DNA from: Nocardioides ganghwensis
Lineage (GTDB): Bacteria > Actinomycetota > Actinomycetes > Propionibacteriales > Nocardioidaceae
DNA length: 64,000 nucleotides
Assembly (NCBI RefSeq): GCF_014779655.1
Contig: NZ_JACXYX010000014.1
Span: 121,812-185,811 of the forward strand
Direction: 5' to 3'
Below are positions 9,348-17,772 of the stretch, piece by piece (position 1 is the stretch's first letter; every line of letters starts with the position of its first letter). The notes under the pieces are model-generated. The model was not told the origin of the DNA. It searched no databases and saw only the letters and a list, made by a program, of their open reading frames with translations. Position numbers and translations under genes: made by a program.

Positions 9348-10720
9348 CGCGCACCCAGCCGTCGTACGACGAGGGGCATCCCGCCGCGGGGGTGGACCGC
9401 GACCTTGGCCTCGGCGACCGGGCGGTCCCACCCGGTCGGGACGTCGATGCGGTGCTCGCGCAGCAGCTCGGCGAGCACGACGACCATCTCGCCGAGGGCG
9501 AACTCGCGTCCGATGCACAGCCGCGGCCCCTGGCCGAAGGGCAGGTAGCCGGTGCGCGCGGTGCCGTCGACGAACCGCTCGGGGCGGAAGGACTCCGGGT
9601 CGGGCCACAGGTCCGGACGGCGGTGGACCAGCCATGGGCTGATGATCGCCAGCGTGCCGGCGGGCACCGCCCGGCCGCCCAGGACGTCGTCGCGGTGCGA
9701 GCGGCGCGAGATCGCCCAGGCAGGCGGGTAGAGCCGCAGCGCCTCGTCGACGACCGCGCGGGTCCACGGCAGCCGGTCGCGGTTGCCGACGAGCGGGACC
9801 GGTCCGGGACGGCTGTCGAGCTCGGCGCGGACCCGGTCCTGGGCGTCGGGGTGCTCGGCGAGCAGCATGAGGGTCCACGCGAGGGCGGCGGCGACGGTCT
9901 CGTGGCCGGCGATGACCATCGTGACGAGCTCGTCGCGGACCTCACCGTCGTGCATCCCGCTGTCGAGGAGCAGGCCGAGGAGGTCGTCGCCTCGGCCGGC
10001 GTCGCGGGCGCGACGCTCCGCGATGATGGCCGCGGCGCCCGCGTCGAGCCGACGGCGCGCCGAGCGCAGCCGCAGGTTGGTCCGGGTGGGGGTCCACTCG
10101 GCTCGCGGCAGGATCGAGCGTCCGAGCCGGACCACGAGGTCGGCAGCGTCGCTCGTCGCCCGGAGCAGGTCCTGTGCCTGGTCGGAGAGGTCGGTGCTGA
10201 AGAGCGCGCGCCCCACGGCGTCGAGGCCGATGGCGTGCGTCAGCGCGGCCACGTCGACGACCTCCCCGCCCACGACCCGGCGCGGGGCCGGGCCGCCGAG
10301 CCGGGCGTCGATCGCCGTCCGGGCGGCGGCGCGCACCTCGTCGCCGACGGCTTCGAGGCGCTGGTGGTGGAAGGCAGGCGCCGCGAGCCGCCGGTGCTCG
10401 ATCCAGCCCGGCTCGGCCGACGCCAGGAGGCCGGGACCGGTGACCCGCGCGAGGGCGGCGTACTGGACGGTGTCCTTGCCCCAGCTGCGGGCGGATGTCT
10501 GGAGCACGTGCTTGACGTCGACGGGGTCGTTGATCAGGAGCGCGGGCGCGCCCGGGACCGGGAACGACACGGTGTCGCCGTAGCGTTCGGCGACTTCGCC
10601 GAGGAAGGTCAGCGGGTCGGCGCGGACCGACCGGAAGGCGCGGGCCATGTCCCAGGACGTGGGGCCGGGCACTCCCACGTCGGTGGGCTGCATCGCCTGC
10701 AGGCGGGTCGCGACGCTCAC
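9344..10720 (-). CDS. Cytochrome P450 in carotenoid operon
   Basis: A 458-residue soluble-type P450. The haem-ligand loop FGQGPRLCIGREFALGEM places the proximal Cys at about residue 402, the I-helix oxygen-activation motif appears as AGHETVA, and the K-helix ExxR as EALR. Its position between the lycopene cyclase subunits and the glycosyltransferase suggests oxidation of the carotenoid (ring hydroxylation, or a methyl group to acid) to create the attachment point for the sugar. GTG overlaps the crtYd stop (GTGA); an in-frame ATG nine codons in is an alternative. No dedicated ferredoxin or reductase gene is in the operon. Confidence 0.92.
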   Translation of the reverse strand: MSVATRLQAMQPTDVGVPGPTSWDMARAFRSVRADPLTFLGEVAERYGDTVSFPVPGAPALLINDPVDVKHVLQTSARSWGKDTVQYAALARVTGPGLLASAEPGWIEHRRLAAPAFHHQRLEAVGDEVRAAARTAIDARLGGPAPRRVVGGEVVDVAALTHAIGLDAVGRALFSTDLSDQAQDLLRATSDAADLVVRLGRSILPRAEWTPTRTNLRLRSARRRLDAGAAAIIAERRARDAGRGDDLLGLLLDSGMHDGEVRDELVTMVIAGHETVAAALAWTLMLLAEHPDAQDRVRAELDSRPGPVPLVGNRDRLPWTRAVVDEALRLYPPAWAISRRSHRDDVLGGRAVPAGTLAIISPWLVHRRPDLWPDPESFRPERFVDGTARTGYLPFGQGPRLCIGREFALGEMVVVLAELLREHRIDVPTGWDRPVAEAKVAVHPRGGMPLVVRRLGAR

Positions 10721-11073
10721 GCCCCCACCTCGTCCCCGGCGCGGTCACGGAAGGCCGGTCGGCGTCCGAGCCAGGTCCACGCCACGCAGCTGCACAGCAC
10801 GAGCCCGAAGCCGAACATCAGGTCCTCGACCGGGGCGAAGACGAGGCGACCGTCGCCGAGGAAGCGGATCTCGCCGCTGCCGAGGATGGCGTCACCGGAG
10901 TAGCGCACGATGCCGCGGCCGGTGAGCCAGCCGTTGGTGAGCAGCTGGAAGAACACGATGATCGCGTAGGCCGACCACCAGTCCCGGGTCGAGGTGACCC
11001 GGGTGCGTGCCACCCAGCGGTCCAGCACGAGGGCGAGGACCACGCAGGCGACGCCGATGGCGGTGTAGGTCAC
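10717..11073 (-). CDS. crtYd: Lycopene cyclase domain protein, CrtYd subunit
   Basis: A 118-residue membrane protein with three hydrophobic segments and the characteristic EDLMFGFGL motif near residue 90 (the PxE(E/D) region of heterodimeric carotenoid cyclases). With CrtYc it forms the actinobacterial heterodimeric lycopene beta-cyclase. GTG start VTYTAIGV overlaps the crtYc stop (GTGA), as is usual for this gene pair. Product is beta-carotene or gamma-carotene if the enzyme acts on lycopene; a C50 epsilon-cyclase (CrtYf type) cannot be told apart by eye, but no CrtEb-like elongase was recognised with confidence. Confidence 0.87.
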   Translation of the reverse strand: MTYTAIGVACVVLALVLDRWVARTRVTSTRDWWSAYAIIVFFQLLTNGWLTGRGIVRYSGDAILGSGEIRFLGDGRLVFAPVEDLMFGFGLVLCSCVAWTWLGRRPAFRDRAGDEVGA

Positions 11074-11423
11074 CGGGCCTCCTGCCTGCGTCTCGCCACG
11101 CCGGGCCGCACGCCGCGGCGGGCCGCGCGTACGCCCTCGAGGGTCAGCACGGACACGAGGGGGATGACGACGAAGAAGCCGATCTCCTCCAGCGGGAGCC
11201 CGGCGACGCGCCACGGCAGGGTCTGCCCCTCGTCGAACCACCAGTGGCCGACCTCGGTCGCCCACAGGTCCCAGAGCAGGAAGGGCGTCCCCGCCAGCGC
11301 GATCGTCAGCAGCAGCCGTCCGGGCTGGCGCAGCACGCGCAGGCGGAACGCCGGCACCAGCGGCAACGTGCCGGCCAGGCAGAACGCCAGCATGGCGACG
11401 TAGGACCAGTGCGGAAGGCTCAC
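11070..11423 (-). CDS. crtYc: Lycopene cyclase domain protein, CrtYc subunit
   Basis: A 117-residue membrane protein, the N-terminal half of the heterodimeric cyclase. It carries three hydrophobic segments and the conserved LPLEEIGFFVVIPL stretch near residue 85, including the PxEE motif thought to be essential for cyclisation. GTG start VSLPHWSY lies 7 bp after the crtI stop, the only non-overlapping junction in the operon. Confidence 0.88.
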   Translation of the reverse strand: MSLPHWSYVAMLAFCLAGTLPLVPAFRLRVLRQPGRLLLTIALAGTPFLLWDLWATEVGHWWFDEGQTLPWRVAGLPLEEIGFFVVIPLVSVLTLEGVRAARRGVRPGVARRRQEAR

Positions 11424-11430
11424 GAGGTCC

Positions 11431-13053
11431 TCACGTGCCCACCGGCAGGCTCGACCGGTCACCGGTGACGCGCTTGAGCACGAGCTCGGCGCTGATGAGG
11501 CACATCGGCAGCCCGACGCCGGGCACGGTGCTGGCGCCGGCGTAGAGCAGGCCGTCGACCTTGGACGAGGCGTTGCCGGGACGCAGGAACGCGCTCTGGC
11601 GCAGGGTGTGCTCGAGGCCGAGGGCGCCGCCTCGCCACGAGTGGTAGCGCCGCTCGAAGTCCTGGGGACCGACCGTGTGGCGTACGCGGATCCGCTCGCG
11701 CAGGTCGGGCACGCCGGCCCACGTGGCGATCTGGTCGATCGCCGCGTCGGCCGTCCGCTCGACCGTCTCGGAGCCGGCGCCGTCGTCGCCGCCGCTGCCG
11801 ATGGCGGTGTCGGCGGGCACGGGGACGAGCACGAACAGGTTCTCGCAGCCCTCCGGCGCGACGGTGGGGTCGGTCTCCGAGGGCTTGCAGACGTAGATCG
11901 AGGCAGGATCGGGCACACGTGCATCCTTGCCGAAGATGTCCCCGAAGTTCTGCCCCCAGTCGCGGGTGAAGAACAGCGTGTGGTGCGGCAGCTGGGGGAG
12001 CCGGCCCTCCACGCCGAGCATCGCGAGCACGGCGCCGGGACCCGGCGAGCGGTCCCGCCACGCCTGCTCGGGGTGCGTCTGGAGCCCGCGCGGCAGCAGC
12101 TCGGTCTCGAGGTGGTGGAGGTCGGCGGCGCCGACGACCACGTCGGCGGACAGCGTCCGCGTCCCGCCCGGGGCCTCGTGCTCCACGCCCGTGACCACCG
12201 CCCGCCGGCCGTCACCCTCGGTGGTGAGGATCCGGGTGACGGCGGCACCGGTGTGCAGGCGGGCCCCGTGGCGCTCGGCGAGGTCGGCGACGACGCGGAT
12301 CAGCTCGGTGAACCCGCCCTGGGGATAGAGCACGCGGTCGCCGAGGTCGAGGCGGCTCATCAGGTGGTACATGCTCGGCGCCCGGCTGGGGGAGGAGCCG
12401 AGGAAGACGGCGGGGTAGCCGAGGACCTGGCGCAGCCGGTGGTCGGTGAACGACGCGGCCACGTGGCTCTCCAGCGACCGCGTGAGCAGGCGCCCGAGCG
12501 CCGGGGTGCGGCGTACGACGTCGGGGTGCACGAAGGCCGTGGGCGAGTCGAAGCTCGTGTAGAGGAAGCGCCGCAGCGCCATGTCGTAGGTGCTCTCGGC
12601 CGAGCGGAGGTAGGCGTCGAAGGCCTCGCCCGCGCCCGGCTCGAGCGACTCGAAGAGCGCGCGGTTGTGCTCCCGGTCGGGGCGCAGGTCCACCGGGTCG
12701 GGGTGTCCCTCGAAGAACACGCGGTAGCTCGGGTCGAGCACGGCCAGGTCGAGCTCGGCCTCGGCGGACGTGCCGAGCAGGGAGAAGAAGTGCTCGAAGA
12801 CCTCGGGCATGAGGTACCACGACGCGCCGGTGTCGAAGCGGAAGCCGTCGCGCTCCACGCTGCCGACGCGGCCGCCCAGGTCGTCGTTCTTCTCCAGGAG
12901 GTCGACGGAGTGGCCGCGCGAGGCCAGGAGGGCGGCGGTGGCCAGGCCGGCGATGCCGCCTCCGACGACGACCACCCGCCGGGGACCGCCGTCACCGGAG
13001 TGACGGGGGGAGGGGGTGAGCCGGGTCAGGCGCTCGGGAAGTCGCAGGGTCAC
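11431..13053 (-). CDS. crtI: Phytoene desaturase (CrtI family)
   Basis: A 540-residue FAD-dependent desaturase that converts phytoene to lycopene through successive dehydrogenations. The N-terminal FAD motif is VVVVGGGIAGLATAALLASRG near residues 27-46, followed by LLEKNDDLGGRVG; the C-terminal family signature LLYAGASTVPGVGLPMCL is intact. Length is normal. GTG overlaps the crtB stop (GTGA). A continuous open frame extends about 500 codons further upstream through crtB and crtE, but that translation is an arginine/proline-rich shadow, so the start was set by homology and the overlap. Confidence 0.95.
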   Translation of the reverse strand: MTLRLPERLTRLTPSPRHSGDGGPRRVVVVGGGIAGLATAALLASRGHSVDLLEKNDDLGGRVGSVERDGFRFDTGASWYLMPEVFEHFFSLLGTSAEAELDLAVLDPSYRVFFEGHPDPVDLRPDREHNRALFESLEPGAGEAFDAYLRSAESTYDMALRRFLYTSFDSPTAFVHPDVVRRTPALGRLLTRSLESHVAASFTDHRLRQVLGYPAVFLGSSPSRAPSMYHLMSRLDLGDRVLYPQGGFTELIRVVADLAERHGARLHTGAAVTRILTTEGDGRRAVVTGVEHEAPGGTRTLSADVVVGAADLHHLETELLPRGLQTHPEQAWRDRSPGPGAVLAMLGVEGRLPQLPHHTLFFTRDWGQNFGDIFGKDARVPDPASIYVCKPSETDPTVAPEGCENLFVLVPVPADTAIGSGGDDGAGSETVERTADAAIDQIATWAGVPDLRERIRVRHTVGPQDFERRYHSWRGGALGLEHTLRQSAFLRPGNASSKVDGLLYAGASTVPGVGLPMCLISAELVLKRVTGDRSSLPVGT

Positions 13054-13946
13054 GATCGACCCTCCCGCAGCGAGCCCACGGCGAGGCGGAGCTTGACCGG
13101 CGCCGGCACCCGGACGCGGGTGCGCCGGATCTCCTCGGCCGGGGCCGCGCGCAGGCGGCTGGCCAGCTCGGCGAACGTGGCGTGGGCGGCTCGTACGGCG
13201 CGCCGGCTGCTGGGCGGCAGGTCGGGCACGACGGCGGACGCGGCACGCAGGTCGGCGTCGATGTCGTCGAGGATCCGGTCGCGGTCGGCGTCGCAGAACG
13301 TCTCGACGTCCAGGCCCGGGAAGTAGTCGCGGCGCAGCAGGTCGTGGTCGTCGGAGAGGTCGCGCACGAAGTTCAGCTTCTGGAAGGCCGCGCCCAGGCT
13401 CCGGGCCCCGGGGGCGAGCCGGTCGTACCGTGCCCGGCCGTCCGGGCCCGCGTCGGGGGCGGCCAGGAAGGCGCGCAGGCACATCAGCCCGACCACCTCG
13501 GCCGAGCCGTAGACGTAGCGGTCGAAGCTCTCCTGCGTGTGCGTCCGGGTGTCGAGGTCGGTGCGCATCGAGGCGAAGAAGGGCGACACGATCTCGGTCC
13601 CGATCCCCACGGCGATGGCCGTGCGGGCGAAGGCGTGCACCACGAGGTTGCCGCTGTAGCCGGTGCGCAGCGCGTGGTGCACGTCGTCCTCGAGCCAGTC
13701 GAGCATGGTGGCCCGCGCCGTGCGGTCGAGCGCCGGGTCGGGGTTGTCGACGATCTCGTCGGCGACCCGCACGAGGGCGTAGATGTTGCGGACCTGCGTG
13801 CGCACGGGCTCGGCGAGGAGGCGGGAGGCGAGTCCGAAGGAGCTGGAGTACTCGCGGATCACCACCGCGGAGCTGGCCTCGGACGTCGCGTCGTACAGGC
13901 TGCGGGGGGCGCCACCCTGGACCAGCCGGCCCACGAAGAGCGTCAT
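13050..13946 (-). CDS. crtB: Phytoene synthase
   Basis: Joins two geranylgeranyl diphosphates head to head to give phytoene, the committed carotenoid step. The 298-residue protein has both Asp-rich motifs: VADEIVD (residues 61-67) and NFVRDLSDD near residue 205, followed by RRDYFPG. Start ATG MTLFVGRL overlaps the crtE stop by 4 bp. Confidence 0.95.
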   Translation of the reverse strand: MTLFVGRLVQGGAPRSLYDATSEASSAVVIREYSSSFGLASRLLAEPVRTQVRNIYALVRVADEIVDNPDPALDRTARATMLDWLEDDVHHALRTGYSGNLVVHAFARTAIAVGIGTEIVSPFFASMRTDLDTRTHTQESFDRYVYGSAEVVGLMCLRAFLAAPDAGPDGRARYDRLAPGARSLGAAFQKLNFVRDLSDDHDLLRRDYFPGLDVETFCDADRDRILDDIDADLRAASAVVPDLPPSSRRAVRAAHATFAELASRLRAAPAEEIRRTRVRVPAPVKLRLAVGSLREGRS

Positions 13947-15004
13947 GCCGCCACCTCGCTGCCGTCGGCCAGCGCCAGGGGACGTACGCCCACGCCGTCG
14001 AGCAGGTCGTCCGGGATGCCGAGGCCGTCGAGCACCGTCCGGGCCTGCTCGAGGTGTCGCTCGGCGAGCTCCTCGACGAAGCGTCGCGAGCCCGAGGAGG
14101 TGAGCAGCTCGCGCACCTCGGCGAGCTCGTCGACGTCGAGCTCCCGGCCCAGGTGGCGGCGGACCTGCTCCCACTCGGGGGTCGTGCGGGCGTGCACGAG
14201 GAGCGGCGTCTGCTTGCGGGTGCGGAGGTCGCACGTGGTGCTCTTGCCGGAGCGGGCCGGGTCGCCGAACACGCCGATGAGGTCGTCGGCGAGCTGGAAG
14301 GCGATGCCCATCGCCCGCCCGGCGTCGCCGAGCCGGGCGGTCGTCGCCTCGTCCGCGCCGGCCAGCACCGCGCCGGCCTGGAGCGGCAGGGAGAAGGAGT
14401 AGGCGCTGGTCTTCTGTGCCTCCATCTCCAGGCTCTGGTCGAGGGAGGCCGCGGCGAGGTCGAGCGAGAGGCGTACGTCGGCGAGCTCGCCGGACGCGGT
14501 CCGGTGCAGGGCGAGGTCGAAGAGGTCGAGCAGTCGTGCCACGACCGGTGCCGGCGCACCGCTCAGGGCCACGGCTCGGACGGCTGCGGCCAGGGCGAGG
14601 TCGCCGGCCAGGATCGCCGCGGTGAGCCCGTAGCCGGCCGCCGCGTCCGTCCCGGCGCCGTCGATGCCCGCCACGGCCCGGAAGGTGCCGCTGACGTTGG
14701 GCCGTCCGCGGCGGACGTGGTCGTCGTCGATGACGTCGTCGTGCACGACGAAGGCGGTGTGCAGCAGCTCGACGGCCGCGCCCACCTCGGCCGCCGGACC
14801 GGCGCAGTCCCCGCCGAGGGCGTCGTGCGTGGCGACGACCAGGGCCGGGCGGAACCGCTTGCCCCCCTCGGTCGCGGCGCTCAGCGCCTCCCACAGCAGG
14901 GCGTGGTGGACGTCGATGGTGGCCGCCCGCCTGCGTCCCTCCGCCAGCAGGCGCGCCAGCGCCGCGTCCGTGCTCCTGGTCGTGCCGGTGTCCGTGCCGA
15001 TCAT
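13943..15004 (-). CDS. crtE: Polyprenyl diphosphate synthase (probable geranylgeranyl diphosphate synthase)
   Basis: A 353-residue trans-prenyltransferase that elongates allylic diphosphates with isopentenyl diphosphate. The first Asp-rich motif DDVIDDD (residues 89-95) is followed by HVRRGRP and the second is DDLIGVFGD near residue 240; GGKRFRP is also present. The position of chain-length residues before the first motif was not analysed, so C20 is inferred from the crtB neighbour. ATG MIGTDTG is preceded at 8 nt by GGGAGG, a strong ribosome site, which favours it over an upstream in-frame ATG. It is the first gene of the operon and diverges from the MerR regulator. Confidence 0.93.
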   Translation of the reverse strand: MIGTDTGTTRSTDAALARLLAEGRRRAATIDVHHALLWEALSAATEGGKRFRPALVVATHDALGGDCAGPAAEVGAAVELLHTAFVVHDDVIDDDHVRRGRPNVSGTFRAVAGIDGAGTDAAAGYGLTAAILAGDLALAAAVRAVALSGAPAPVVARLLDLFDLALHRTASGELADVRLSLDLAAASLDQSLEMEAQKTSAYSFSLPLQAGAVLAGADEATTARLGDAGRAMGIAFQLADDLIGVFGDPARSGKSTTCDLRTRKQTPLLVHARTTPEWEQVRRHLGRELDVDELAEVRELLTSSGSRRFVEELAERHLEQARTVLDGLGIPDDLLDGVGVRPLALADGSEVAA

Positions 15005-15038
15005 GTGGTGCCTCCCGCAAGCTGGACCGTCGCTACCG

Positions 15039-15071
15039 AATCTATGCAACACTTCCAACTAAATCTAGGCA
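15039..15071. promoter_or_regulatory. Direct repeats in the crtE / merR divergent promoter
   Basis: The 86-bp divergent intergenic region holds two near-identical decamers, AATCTATGCA and AATCTAGGCA (9 of 10 match), 23 bp apart, about two helical turns. This stretch is AT-rich against a GC-rich background. On the minus strand TAGATT within each repeat could serve as a -10 element for crtE. I infer that these are binding sites for the adjacent MerR-DICT protein, or the overlapping promoter elements. Confidence 0.5.
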
Positions 15072-15090
15072 CGATGCGAAGGGGTGGACC

Positions 15091-15939
15091 GTGGTCGATG
15101 CCAGTTCACGCGTCACGCTGTCGATCGGCGACCTGGCCCACAGGACTGGAGTACCCATTTCCACGCTTCGCAGCTGGGAGAAGCGCTACGGGTTCCTCCA
15201 GCCCGACCGGCGTGCCGGGGAGCACCGTCGCTACAGCGAGGCCGACGTCGACGCGGTGCTCGAGGTCCTGGCGCGTCGGCGGGGCGGGCTCTCGCTCGCC
15301 GCCGCCGTCCAGCGAGCCGACGCCCCGCCCGTGCGGTCGGGGTCGGTCTTCGCCGAGCTCCGACGCCGCCACCCCGTGCTCCGGCCGCAGGTGCTCTCGC
15401 GCCACACCCTGGTGTCGATGAGCCACGCGATCGAGGACGAGTGCTGCGCCCGCGCCGCCGACCCCTTGCTCTTCGGCGCGTTCCAGCGCGAGCGCTTCCT
15501 GCGTGCGTCGTACGACCGGTGGCGCGAGCTCGCCCGTACGGCGCAGTGCACCGTCGTCTTCGCCGACTTCGAGCACCCTGCCCCGCCGCGCAGGGGAGCG
15601 CCGATCGAGGTCCGCGTGCCGTCCGACTCGCCACTCAACCGGGAGTGGGTCGTGGTGTGCGACGCCGTCGACCTGCCCGCGTGCCTGACCGCCGTCGAGC
15701 GCCCCGGGCAGGATCCCGGGGCGGGCGACCGCACGTTCGAGGCGGTGTGGTCGGTCGACCCGCAGGTGGTGCGCGACGCCAGCCGCATCGCCGCCGCCCT
15801 CGCCGACGAGCTGCGCCCGGAGTGGCGCGAGGCCGCCGACCTGCCGCCGCAGCCCGACCCGCCGGGTGCGTCCGAGGACCTGCACCGCGCCACGGAGCTG
15901 TTCGACCGGATGGTCGCCTACATCGACGCGGCCCGGTGA
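15091..15939 (+). CDS. MerR family transcriptional regulator with C-terminal DICT sensory domain
   Basis: A 282-residue regulator. Residues 8-75 form a MerR winged helix-turn-helix (LSIGDLAHRTGVPISTLRSW, then EHRRYSEADVDAV). Residues 105-215 resemble the DICT sensory domain (LSRHTLVSMSHAIEDECC, later REWVVVCDAVDL), which is linked to pigment and light-related regulators in actinobacteria. It diverges from crtE, so it probably controls the crt operon and itself. The GTG is preceded by GAAGGGG at 6 nt. No cobalamin-binding domain is present, which separates it from LitR/CarH. The signal it senses is unknown. Confidence 0.85.
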   Translation: MVDASSRVTLSIGDLAHRTGVPISTLRSWEKRYGFLQPDRRAGEHRRYSEADVDAVLEVLARRRGGLSLAAAVQRADAPPVRSGSVFAELRRRHPVLRPQVLSRHTLVSMSHAIEDECCARAADPLLFGAFQRERFLRASYDRWRELARTAQCTVVFADFEHPAPPRRGAPIEVRVPSDSPLNREWVVVCDAVDLPACLTAVERPGQDPGAGDRTFEAVWSVDPQVVRDASRIAAALADELRPEWREAADLPPQPDPPGASEDLHRATELFDRMVAYIDAAR

Positions 15940-15960
15940 GGCCCGGCCGGTCAGGCCTCC

Positions 15961-15966
15961 TAACCT
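15961..15966 (+). promoter_or_regulatory. Probable -10 element of the ABC exporter gene (leaderless)
   Basis: TAACCT lies six bases before GTG 15973. The predicted transcript start falls on that GTG, which argues for it as the start rather than the GTG directly abutting the hexamer. Confidence 0.5.
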
Positions 15967-15972
15967 GTGCGG

Positions 15973-17772
15973 GTGCTCGAGCCCGACACCCCCGATGCCG
16001 TCCAGCCGTTGCGTGCCCTGTGGCGCCGCTACGGCGCCTACCGCGGTCGCTTCGTCGGCGCCGTCGTGGCGTCCACGGTCAACAAGGTCGCCGACGTCGT
16101 CCCCGAGCTGCTGATCGGCGCTGCGGTCGACGTCGTGGTCCGCGGCGACGCGTCGTTCGTGGGCGAGGTGCTCGGCGTCGAGTCCCGCTTCGCCCAGCTC
16201 GGCTGGCTCGCGGTCGTCAACGCCGTGGTGTGGGTGGTCGAGTCGCTCAGCGAGTACGTCGCGAGCGTGCTGTGGCGGGGCCTGGCCCAGGGCGTGGAGC
16301 ACGACCTGCGGGTGGAGGCGTACGACCACGTCCAGCACCTCGACCTCGGCTGGCACGAGAGCCGCCCCGCCGGCTCCACGCTGGCCACGCTCAACGACGA
16401 CGTCAACCAGCTCGAGCGCTTCCTCGACGTCGGCGCCCCCGCGATCCTCCAGACGGTGCTCAACGTGTTGCTCGTCGGAGCGGTGTTCGCCGCGGCCTCC
16501 GGCCAGCTCCTGGTCCTGGCGTTCCTGCCCATCCCGGTGATCGTCGTGGGCTCGCTCGTCTTCCAGCGGCGCCTCGAGCCGCTCTACGACCGGGTCCGGG
16601 CGGCGGTGTCCGACCTGTCCGGCACGCTCTCGTCCAACATCTCCGGCATCGCCACGATCAAGGCCTTCACCGCCGAGGACCGCGAGCGCGACCGGGTGGC
16701 CGCGGTCTCGCGGGCCTACCGCGAGGCCAACACCGACGCGATCCGCTCCTCGGCCGCGTTCGTCCCCCTGGTGCGGATGGCGATCCTCGCCGGCTTCACC
16801 TGCACCCTGCTGCTGGGCGGCTGGGCGACCCTGCGCGGCGACCTCGAGGTCGGCCTCTACTCGGTGCTGGTGTTCATGACCCAGCGACTGCTCTGGCCGC
16901 TCACCGAGGTGGCGGAGGTGCTCGACCTCTACCAGCGCGGACGCGCCTCCGCGGCCCGGATCCTCGGCCTGCTGGCGGTGCCCGTCACCGTCCCGGCCGG
17001 CGCGACCGCCCTCGAGCGCCCGGTCGCGGGCCGGGTCGAGCTGCGGGGCGTACGGGCGGGGTACGCCGACGGGCCCGACGTGCTGCACGGCATCGACCTG
17101 GTCGTCCCCGCCGGCGAGACCCACGCCATCGTCGGGGCCACCGGGTCGGGCAAGTCGTCGCTGCTGCGGCTGGTGCTGCGCTTCGACGACCCCCGCGACG
17201 GACGGGTCCTCCTCGACGGCCAGGACGTCCGCGACCTCGACTGGGACTCGCTGCGCGGGTCGATGGGGTACGTCGCCCAGGACGTCTTCATGTTCGCCGG
17301 CACGGTCGCCGACAACATCGCCTACGGCCGCCCCGACGCCACCCGCGAGGAGGTCCGGGCCGCGGCCGAGGCGGCGGCGGCCCTCGACTTCGTCGACGCG
17401 ATGCCCGACGGCCTCGACACCTGGGTGGGGGAGCGCGGTGTCACGCTCTCGGGCGGCCAGCGCCAGCGCCTCGCCCTGGCCCGGGCGCTGCTCCGCGACC
17501 CCGCCGTGCTGGTCCTCGACGAGGCGACCAGCGCCGTCGACAACGAGACCGAGGCGGCCATCCAGCGCTCGCTGCGCAAGGCCACGGCCCAGCGCACCGC
17601 GATCGTGGTCGCCCACCGCCTCTCGACCGTCCGGCACGCGCACCGGATCTGGGTGCTCGACGCGGGTCGGGTGGTCGAGTCAGGGACCCACGACGAGCTC
17701 ATCGCCGGTGACGGGGCGTACGCCGCGCTGTGGCGGGTGCAGACGGGGGAGCAGGACGCGGCCGTCAGGTGA
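15973..17772 (+). CDS. ABC exporter, fused membrane and ATPase domains
   Basis: A 599-residue half-transporter that would act as a homodimer or heterodimer. Residues 20-310 form a type I exporter membrane domain with six helices. The nucleotide-binding domain has Walker A VGATGSGKSSLLRL, the Q-loop VAQDVFMF, the ABC signature LSGGQRQRLALARALL, Walker B VLVLDEATSAVD and the H-loop VAHRLSTV. Substrate is unknown. Because it follows the carotenoid regulator in the same direction, export of a pigment-linked lipid is possible, but a promoter of its own is also visible. A GTG two codons upstream is the alternative start. Confidence 0.9.
   Translation: MLEPDTPDAVQPLRALWRRYGAYRGRFVGAVVASTVNKVADVVPELLIGAAVDVVVRGDASFVGEVLGVESRFAQLGWLAVVNAVVWVVESLSEYVASVLWRGLAQGVEHDLRVEAYDHVQHLDLGWHESRPAGSTLATLNDDVNQLERFLDVGAPAILQTVLNVLLVGAVFAAASGQLLVLAFLPIPVIVVGSLVFQRRLEPLYDRVRAAVSDLSGTLSSNISGIATIKAFTAEDRERDRVAAVSRAYREANTDAIRSSAAFVPLVRMAILAGFTCTLLLGGWATLRGDLEVGLYSVLVFMTQRLLWPLTEVAEVLDLYQRGRASAARILGLLAVPVTVPAGATALERPVAGRVELRGVRAGYADGPDVLHGIDLVVPAGETHAIVGATGSGKSSLLRLVLRFDDPRDGRVLLDGQDVRDLDWDSLRGSMGYVAQDVFMFAGTVADNIAYGRPDATREEVRAAAEAAAALDFVDAMPDGLDTWVGERGVTLSGGQRQRLALARALLRDPAVLVLDEATSAVDNETEAAIQRSLRKATAQRTAIVVAHRLSTVRHAHRIWVLDAGRVVESGTHDELIAGDGAYAALWRVQTGEQDAAVR

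Noticed and set aside
11431..14559. A single 1042-codon open frame that would fuse crtI with upstream sequence
   Set aside because: Only the last 540 codons match CrtI. The upstream part is Arg/Pro/Ser-rich out-of-frame translation of crtB and crtE, a common effect of high GC.
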